This document shows positions 56,335-64,000 of a stretch of DNA of 64,000 nucleotides, in pieces (the stretch's first letter is position 1; each line of letters starts with the position of its first letter). The position numbers were made by a program, and so were the translations under genes. The notes beneath the pieces are model-generated. The model was not told where the DNA came from and did no database searches. It was given only the letters and a program-made list of their open reading frames with translations. The stretch comes from Burkholderiales bacterium (GTDB lineage Bacteria > Pseudomonadota > Gammaproteobacteria > Burkholderiales > Casimicrobiaceae). The stretch lies in contig JABTUF010000002.1 of NCBI GenBank assembly GCA_015075645.1, forward strand, positions 186,001 through 250,000, read 5' to 3'.

Positions 56335-56341
56335 GACGCGG

Positions 56342-58888
<2,547 letters not shown>

Positions 58889-59250
58889 GCGGGGTCGAAT
58901 TCGAGAGTTTTGGGGCTGCCGGGCGCCTGTGGCCCGCGATCGGCCGTGGCGCCCGGAAAGGCCGCGGAATCCGGCGGTTTTCGAGCCGCCGCGGTCGACG
59001 CGACCCGACGTTCCCGTCCGGAGCGCGCACCGGAGGCCATTGATATCCTTGAATTTTAGCACGGCGTTGTATCGCCGCGACACCCTGCGGCCCCGGAACG
59101 CGGCACGGGGGCGGGTTCTTTGCGCCGCGGAAAAGCGCTGTGCTATAGTCGTGGCGGAAGAAAGCTTGTGGCGCGTCAGGGGTTTATCGACGCGCCGACC
59201 GCCTGGACCACCGAAAACATCGTCAAAACCAAAGCCAAAGGGGTGAAACA
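58889..59250. other. Divergent region between gyrA and ompA
   Basis: These 362 bases carry no gene. On the right they contain the ompA promoter and its AAAGGGG ribosome site. A short AT-rich stretch at about 59050-59075, in otherwise GC-rich DNA, is a likely place for the gyrA promoter, which would leave a leader of about 160 bases. I cannot assign gyrA promoter boxes with confidence. Confidence 0.6.
59120..59149 (+). promoter_or_regulatory. ompA promoter
   Basis: TTGCGC and TATAGT are 18 bases apart and the second is a near-consensus -10 box. The transcript would have a leader of about 95 bases before the ompA ATG, with an AAAGGGG ribosome site. Confidence 0.6.
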
Positions 59251-60036
59251 ATGACTCGTCGTCTCCTTTCCGCTGCTGCCATCGGCGCATTCGCCTCGGT
59301 GCTGGCAGGCGTCGCAGACGCGCAGACCCGCGGATACGTCGCCGGCGTCGGCCAATGCACGACGCCCGCGTGCGGATACGTGCAATCGTTCGCGGCGACG
59401 CCGGGCAACAACATCGTGCGCAGCGCGGTGTACAACGGCACGGCCGGCATCTCCGGCAACCTGTGCTATCGCACCGGCTACTGGGCCCCGTCGATGGCGA
59501 TCGCCGCGTGCGATCCCGACCTCGTTCCGAAGCGCGTGGCGGCCGCGGCCCCGACGCCCGCTCCGGCGGCTCGTCCGGCGCCCGCCCCGGCCCCGGCGCC
59601 TGCTCCGGCGGCCCGCCCCGCCGCCCCGCGCCCGGCGGCCCCCGGCGTCCTGAAGATCACGCTGGCCTCGAAGGCGCTGTTCGACTTCGACAAGGCGGTC
59701 CTGCGTCCCGACGGCAAGGCGGCGATCGACTCCGAGATCATCGCGAAGCTGTCGCAGGTCCAGAAGCTCGAACTCGTGCTCGTCACCGGTCACACCGACC
59801 GCATCGGCACCCAGCAGTACAACCAGAAGCTCTCCGAGCGTCGCGCCGACGCCGTCCGCGACTACCTCGTGAGCAAGGGCGTGCCGAAGGACAAGATCGA
59901 GACCCTCGGCATGGGCAAGACGCAGCCGCTGCCGGGCGTGGTCTGCAACATGACCGCGATGAAGGAACTGATCGCGTGCCTGCAGCCGAACCGCCGCGTC
60001 GAAGTCGAAGTCAAGGGCGAAGCGGTCAAGCGCTGA
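59251..60036 (+). CDS. ompA: OmpA family outer membrane protein
   Basis: The 261-residue protein has a signal peptide (about 1-24, ending ADAQ), a small Cys-containing N-terminal region, and a proline-alanine linker (about 100-130) of repeated AP units. The C-terminal OmpA domain has [16 protein letters not shown] and [20 protein letters not shown], which bind peptidoglycan. It lacks the eight-stranded barrel of classic OmpA, so it is more like a peptidoglycan-linked lipoprotein-free form. It stands at its usual site next to gyrA. A strong terminator follows. Confidence 0.9.
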   Translation: MTRRLLSAAAIGAFASVLAGVADAQTRGYVAGVGQCTTPACGYVQSFAATPGNNIVRSAVYNGTAGISGNLCYRTGYWAPSMAIAACDPDLVPKRVAAAAPTPAPAARPAPAPAPAPAPAARPAAPRPAAPGVLKITLASKALFDFDKAVLRPDGKAAIDSEIIAKLSQVQKLELVLVTGHTDRIGTQQYNQKLSERRADAVRDYLVSKGVPKDKIETLGMGKTQPLPGVVCNMTAMKELIACLQPNRRVEVEVKGEAVKR

Positions 60037-60057
60037 TCGCCGCCCGGCCCCGCGCAG

Positions 60058-60083
60058 AAAGCCCCGCTCCGGCGGGGCTTTTT
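60058..60083 (+). terminator. Rho-independent terminator after ompA
   Basis: A 9-bp stem (AAGCCCCGC paired with GCGGGGCTT) with a 4-base loop is followed by a T-run. It lies 22 bases after the ompA stop and is the clearest intrinsic terminator in the window. Confidence 0.9.
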
Positions 60084-60165
60084 GTTTGAGCGCCGCGGCG
60101 CCCAGGGGCGGGGCTCCCGTCGCGAGCGTCGAAGCTTCGATGGGGGGGCCGTGGTGCCGCCCCGG

Positions 60166-60171
60166 TAGAAT
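60166..60171 (+). promoter_or_regulatory. -10-like box before the amidohydrolase gene
   Basis: TAGAAT ends seven bases before the ATG, so a transcript from it would be leaderless. No -35 box is obvious. The same close spacing occurs before cbiX and brnT. Confidence 0.45.
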
Positions 60172-60178
60172 CCGACCG

Positions 60179-61504
60179 ATGCCGCCCCACGTATCGCCTC
60201 GAGAGGTCGACCTCGCGATCCATGCCCGCTACGTCGTGCCGGTCGAGCCCGCCGGCGTGCTCGATCACCACGCGGTGGTGGTGGATGCGGGGCGGATCGT
60301 CGCCGTTTGCCCGTCGAAGGACGTTTCCGCCGCGTTCGCTCCCGGTACGACCGTCGACCTGCCGACCCACGTCCTGATCCCGGGGCTCGTGAACGCCCAC
60401 GCGCACTGCGCGATGGCGCTCTTCCGCGGCGTCGCCGACGACGTCGCGCTCTCCCGCTGGCTCGAGGAGCACATCTGGCCGCGCGAGGGCCGGCACGTCT
60501 CCCCGGAGTTCGTGCGCGACGGCACGCTCCTCGCCTGCGCGGAGATGCTCGCCGGCGGCATCACCTGCTGCAACGACATGTACTTCTTCCCCGAGGCCTC
60601 GGCGCAGGTCTTCGAGGAGGTCGGGATGCGCGCGATGGTCGGATTGCCGATCCTCGACTTCCCGACCGCGTACGCGGCCGACGCCGATGGATGTCTTCGC
60701 GCGGGCCTCGTCGCGCGCGACCGGTTCAAGCACGCGCGTCGTCTCGGGTTCTCGCTCGCGCCGCATGCGCCGTACACCGTCGGCGACGCGAGCTTCGAGA
60801 AGATCGTCACGCTCGCGCGGGAGCTCGACCTGCCGATCCAGACCCATCTGCAGGAGACGCGATCCGAACTCGCCGATGCGCTCGCCGCGCGCGGAGAAAC
60901 GCCGCTCGCGCGCCTCGACCGGCTCGGCGTCACCGGACCCGGATTCGTCGCGATCCACGCCGTGCATCCCGGCAACGGCGATATCGAGCGACTGGCGCGC
61001 CAGGGTTGCCAGGTCGTGCACTGCCCGGCGTCGAACATGAAGCTCGCGAGCGGCACGGCGCCGGTCGCGACCTATCTCGCGGCCGGCGTGAACGTGGCGC
61101 TAGGGACCGACGGCGCGGCGTCGAACAACCGGATCGATCTCTTCGGCGAGATGCGGCTCGCCTCGCTGCTCGCGAAGGTCGTGTCGGGCGATGCGACGCT
61201 GCTCGCGGCGGCGGAGGTTCTCCGCATGGCGACGCTCGGCGGCGCGCGCGCCCTGGGGTTCGAAGCGCGCATCGGTTCGCTCGTCCCCGGCAAGGACGCC
61301 GATCTCGCCGCCGTCGACTTCGCCGCGGCCGAACTCACGCCCTGCTACGATCCGGTCTCGCACCTCGTGCACGCCGCCGGCCGCGAACACGTGACCGACG
61401 TCTGGATCGAAGGCGAGCGCGTGGTCGAGCGCGGCGCGCTGCGCGCGCTCGACCCGGCCGCGATCGCCGCGCGTGCAGCCCTGTGGCGCGACCGCATCGC
61501 CTGA
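60179..61504 (+). CDS. Amidohydrolase, S-adenosylhomocysteine/5'-methylthioadenosine deaminase-like
   Basis: The 441-residue amidohydrolase carries the metal-binding NAHAHC, HAPYTV, QTHLQETRSE, and LGTDGAASNNRIDLFGE, the pattern of MtaD/TrzF-type deaminases. These remove an amino group from adenosine-type compounds such as MTA or SAH, recycling by-products of methylation. It precedes ubiG, a SAM-dependent methyltransferase, which fits SAH removal. The exact substrate is uncertain within the family. Confidence 0.86.
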   Translation: MPPHVSPREVDLAIHARYVVPVEPAGVLDHHAVVVDAGRIVAVCPSKDVSAAFAPGTTVDLPTHVLIPGLVNAHAHCAMALFRGVADDVALSRWLEEHIWPREGRHVSPEFVRDGTLLACAEMLAGGITCCNDMYFFPEASAQVFEEVGMRAMVGLPILDFPTAYAADADGCLRAGLVARDRFKHARRLGFSLAPHAPYTVGDASFEKIVTLARELDLPIQTHLQETRSELADALAARGETPLARLDRLGVTGPGFVAIHAVHPGNGDIERLARQGCQVVHCPASNMKLASGTAPVATYLAAGVNVALGTDGAASNNRIDLFGEMRLASLLAKVVSGDATLLAAAEVLRMATLGGARALGFEARIGSLVPGKDADLAAVDFAAAELTPCYDPVSHLVHAAGREHVTDVWIEGERVVERGALRALDPAAIAARAALWRDRIA

Positions 61505-61514
61505 CCGCCCGACC

Positions 61515-62243
61515 ATGCCCCTCACGCTTCCCGGCGCGCCGGCGAACGCCGATCCCGCAGAACTCGCGAAGTTCGGCGCGCTCGCGCATCGCTGGTGGGA
61601 CCCGCAGAGCGAGTTCAAGCCGCTGCACGACGTCAATCCGCTGCGTCTCGACTGGATCGACGCTGCCTGCGGAGGGCTCGCAGGCAAGCGGGTCGTCGAT
61701 GTCGGCTGCGGCGGCGGGATCCTGTCCGAGTCGATGGCCGCGCGCGGCGCGGAGGTCCTCGGCATCGATCTCGCGGAGAAGGCGCTCGGCGTGGCGAAGC
61801 TCCACCGGCTCGAGACCGGCGTCACCGTCGACTACCGGCTCGTCGCGGCCGAGACGCTCGCGCAGGAACGCCCCGCGGCCTTCGATGTCGTCACCTGCAT
61901 GGAACTGCTCGAACACGTGCCCGATCCGGCCTCGACGATCGCCGCCTGCGCGTCGCTCGCGACGCCCGGCGGGTGCGTGGTGTTCTCGACCATCAACCGC
62001 AGCGCCAAGTCCTATGCGTACGCGATCGTCGGCGCGGAGTACCTGCTGCGCCTCCTGCCGCGCGGCACGCACGACTGGTCGCGGTTCCTCACGCCCTCCG
62101 AGGTCGCCCGGCACGCGCGGCGCGCCGGCCTCGAACTCGCGCAACTCGCCGGAATGTCCTACCACCCGCTGTCGAAGGTCTACGCGATCGTGGCCGACAC
62201 GTCGGTCAACTACCTCGCGGCGTTCCACCGCTCGCCGGCATGA
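61515..62243 (+). CDS. ubiG: Ubiquinone biosynthesis O-methyltransferase
   Basis: The 242-residue protein has AKFGALAHRWWDPQSEFKPLH, the SAM loop VVDVGCGGGILSE, and LTPSEVARHARRAGLEL near the end, all typical of UbiG. It performs both O-methylations in ubiquinone synthesis. The ATG at 61515 gives the standard length; the stop overlaps gph (ATGA). It is in its usual betaproteobacterial place beside gph and ompA. Confidence 0.95.
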   Translation: MPLTLPGAPANADPAELAKFGALAHRWWDPQSEFKPLHDVNPLRLDWIDAACGGLAGKRVVDVGCGGGILSESMAARGAEVLGIDLAEKALGVAKLHRLETGVTVDYRLVAAETLAQERPAAFDVVTCMELLEHVPDPASTIAACASLATPGGCVVFSTINRSAKSYAYAIVGAEYLLRLLPRGTHDWSRFLTPSEVARHARRAGLELAQLAGMSYHPLSKVYAIVADTSVNYLAAFHRSPA

Positions 62244-62908
62244 GGCCGCCGCTCGACGTCGACGCGGTGCTGTTCGACCTCGACGGCACCCTCGCCGACA
62301 CGGCGGGCGACCTCGCCGGTGCGTTGAACCTGCTGCGGGCGGACCGCGGACTCGCGCCGCTGCCGGTCGAGACGCTCCGGCCGCACGCGAGTTCGGGTGC
62401 GCGCGGACTCCTCGGCGCAGGACTCGGCCTCGCACCGCAGGACGACGGTTACGTCGAAGCGCGCGACGCCTTCCTCGTGCACTACGCTTCGTGCCTCGCG
62501 GACACGACTCGCCTCTTCGACGGCGTGGAGGAGATGCTGCGCGCGATCGAGGCGCGCGGCCTCGCGTGGGGCATCGTCACCAACAAGGCCGAACGCTACA
62601 CCGGGCCGGTCGTCCTCGCGCTCGGCCTCGCGCATCGCGCCGGCACGATCGTGTCGGGCGACACGACGCCCTATCCCAAGCCGCATCCGGCCCCGCTGCT
62701 GCATGCCGCCGCCGCGCTCAAGCTCGCCCCGCAGCGCTGCGCCTACGTCGGCGACGACCGCCGGGACATCGACGCCGGCAACGGCGCCGGGATGCCGACG
62801 CTGGTCGCGAACTGGGGTTACCTGGGCAACGGCGAACCGGCGTCCGCGTGGCCCGCCTGCGCCTGGCTCGATCGGCCTTCCGATCTCGGCGCGTTCCTCT
62901 CCGCGTAG
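62240..62908 (+). CDS. gph: Phosphoglycolate phosphatase
   Basis: The 222-residue HAD hydrolase has the nucleophile motif FDLDGTLADT, VTNKAERYT as motif II, KPHPAPLL with the catalytic Lys, and VGDDRRDIDAGNGAG as the last motif. It clears 2-phosphoglycolate, formed in DNA repair. It overlaps ubiG. Some related enzymes in this position act on other sugar phosphates, so the name carries modest doubt. Confidence 0.9.
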   Translation: MRPPLDVDAVLFDLDGTLADTAGDLAGALNLLRADRGLAPLPVETLRPHASSGARGLLGAGLGLAPQDDGYVEARDAFLVHYASCLADTTRLFDGVEEMLRAIEARGLAWGIVTNKAERYTGPVVLALGLAHRAGTIVSGDTTPYPKPHPAPLLHAAAALKLAPQRCAYVGDDRRDIDAGNGAGMPTLVANWGYLGNGEPASAWPACAWLDRPSDLGAFLSA

Positions 62909-62966
62909 CCACCGCGCGGCTCGCGGTCGAGCCGGGGCGCATCGGCGCCACCTCGAGGGCTCGCCT

Positions 62967-63809
62967 TCAAGGACACGCCGTCGCGTTCACGATCAGGAGT
63001 TCACGCGGCGCGCCGCCGCGCGAGCCCCCGACGCGCACCGGCCGGCTCGCGACGAGCGGGCGCAGCACCGCGCCGATCACGTCGTCGGGTTCGCGCAGCG
63101 GAATGCCGTTCGCCTGCAGCAGGCGATCGCCCTTCGCGAGCCCGAGCATCGTGACGAACCCGCCATCCTCGCGCACGACGAGGCTGGCGCCCTCTGCGGC
63201 GAGCATGCCCCGCCAACTGTCGGGTTGCGCGATCAGCCCGTCGAGGAGTTCGCCGTGCAACTTGAGCATCGGGCCGGAGAAACCCGCGGGCACCGCGCAG
63301 GCCGGACGGGCTTCCGGTCGCGTGGGCGCCGCCTTCGGAGCGGAGACCACGCGCGTCGGCGAACCGGCGCGGGCGGGGTCGTCCCGCTGCAGTTCGACCT
63401 CGCGCTCTCCCGTGGCGTCGCGCAGGCGCACGCGCGCGGCGTCGATGTGCGCGAGCGTCGTCCCCGGGACGACTTCACCACCGGTCGTGACGACCCGCAC
63501 GCCGGCCGCGGTGCGGAACACCGCCATGCCCCCGCCGTCGCGTTCCGCGAGCACTCCGAGGAGTCGAACGCCGCCCGCTGCAAGTGCAACGGGGGCAGGC
63601 GCATCGGTGGCGCCCGCCGCCCAGAGGCCCGATGCGACGATGGCCGCCGCCGGGTCGGCAGGACCCGCAGTCACGATCGGGGGCGGCGGAGGATTCATCG
63701 CGCGCCACAGCCAGGCCGCCGCCACCCACGCGAACCATGCGAATGCGGCCGCCGTGCACGTGACCGCCGTCACGCGCCACGCGGTCGGGATCGTGCCGGC
63801 TTCACTCAT
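62967..63809 (-). CDS. gspC: Type II secretion system protein C (GspC-like)
   Basis: The 280-residue protein has one N-terminal membrane helix (about 14-33), a proline-rich stretch, a homology region about 80-135 (LLGVLAERDGGGMAVFRT), and a C-terminal PDZ-like domain (GLAKGDRLLQANGIPL). This is the order of GspC, which links the inner membrane platform to the GspD secretin. No other gsp genes are visible; in betaproteobacteria gspC often stands apart. It diverges from dapC. Confidence 0.82.
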   Translation of the reverse strand: MSEAGTIPTAWRVTAVTCTAAAFAWFAWVAAAWLWRAMNPPPPPIVTAGPADPAAAIVASGLWAAGATDAPAPVALAAGGVRLLGVLAERDGGGMAVFRTAAGVRVVTTGGEVVPGTTLAHIDAARVRLRDATGEREVELQRDDPARAGSPTRVVSAPKAAPTRPEARPACAVPAGFSGPMLKLHGELLDGLIAQPDSWRGMLAAEGASLVVREDGGFVTMLGLAKGDRLLQANGIPLREPDDVIGAVLRPLVASRPVRVGGSRGGAPRELLIVNATACP

Positions 63810-63840
63810 CGCTTCGCGTCCCCGGCACCGCCGCGATCGC

Positions 63841-63846
63841 TATAAT
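63841..63846 (+). promoter_or_regulatory. -10 element before dapC
   Basis: A perfect TATAAT lies about 30 bases before the likely dapC start. No clear -35 box is seen. Confidence 0.45.
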
Positions 63847-63875
63847 CCGCGCTCGCCGCGCCCGAATGCCTCCGC

Positions 63876-64000
63876 TTGAATCCCCGCCTCGATCTCACCC
63901 AGCCGTATCCGTTCGAGCGCCTGCGCGCGCTGTTCGAGGGATCGAGTCCGCCCGCGGGACTCGCGCCGATCAACCTGGGCATCGGGGAGCCGCGCCACGC
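63876..64000 (+). CDS. dapC: Succinyldiaminopimelate transaminase, N-terminal part (3' end outside window)
   Basis: Only about 41 residues fall in the window: LNPRLDLTQPYPFERLRALF, then PINLGIGEPRHA, which match the start of DapC. It is a PLP enzyme of lysine and peptidoglycan precursor synthesis. I use a TTG start, because the only nearby ATG (63866) is in another frame and the in-frame upstream codons are no better. The gene runs out of the window. Confidence 0.75.
   Translation, partial: MNPRLDLTQPYPFERLRALFEGSSPPAGLAPINLGIGEPRH

Overview
The window is very GC-rich, densely coded DNA from a betaproteobacterium-like genome, perhaps Burkholderiales or relatives. The best evidence is the conserved minus-strand run gyrA, pheA, hisC, tyrA, aroA, cmk // rpsA, ihfB, lapA, lapB, pyrF, ugd, hldE, with ompA, ubiG, gph and gspC beyond gyrA. 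Bug-type binding proteins, a Liv-type ABC system and TAXI-TRAP transport fit the same group. The species cannot be named from sequence alone.

Layout. 0-14 kb: signalling genes (EAL-HDOD, REC-GGDEF-EAL, a receiver/HPt pair), then Nudix, CbiX, a D-amino-acid dehydrogenase, an acyl-adenylating enzyme, a Bug receptor, a glycosyltransferase, a transglutaminase/TPR protein, a TylF-type methyltransferase, radA and hldE. 14-20.6 kb: a brnTA toxin-antitoxin pair and the downstream half of the superoperon (ugd to rpsA). 20.9-50.9 kb: a 30-kb catabolic island with no visible mobility genes, lying exactly between cmk and rpsA. 50.9-59 kb: the upstream half of the superoperon (cmk to gyrA, without serC). 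59-64 kb: ompA, an amidohydrolase, ubiG, gph, gspC and the start of dapC.

The island is the main result. It appears to encode, nearly complete, the nicotinate route worked out biochemically in Azorhizobium caulinodans, with enzymes related to those of Eubacterium barkeri. A two-subunit molybdenum nicotinate dehydrogenase with three c-type hemes (NicAB-like) would form 6-hydroxynicotinate. A 6-hydroxynicotinate reductase would reduce the ring, using a 7Fe ferredoxin and a ferredoxin reductase. An enamidase would open the ring and release ammonium. An aldehyde:ferredoxin oxidoreductase with its own MoaD could oxidise glutarate semialdehyde. A CoA transferase (GcdG-like), glutaryl-CoA dehydrogenase and EtfAB would lead to crotonyl-CoA. 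A UPF0280 (ApbE-like fold) protein and two DUF1185 proteins sit in the reductase operon.

A further unit pairs nadC with a fused PhnN / AMP-phosphorylase-like gene, then a TAXI-TRAP transporter. Together these could decarboxylate quinolinate to nicotinate through a regenerating PRPP cycle; this is my inference and I know of no description of it. A shared palindrome, TGTAGY-N4-RCTACA, overlaps likely promoters of fpr, the enamidase unit and the nadC unit, with variants in the hnr/fdx divergent region. It suggests one regulon under the island's TetR or MarR protein.
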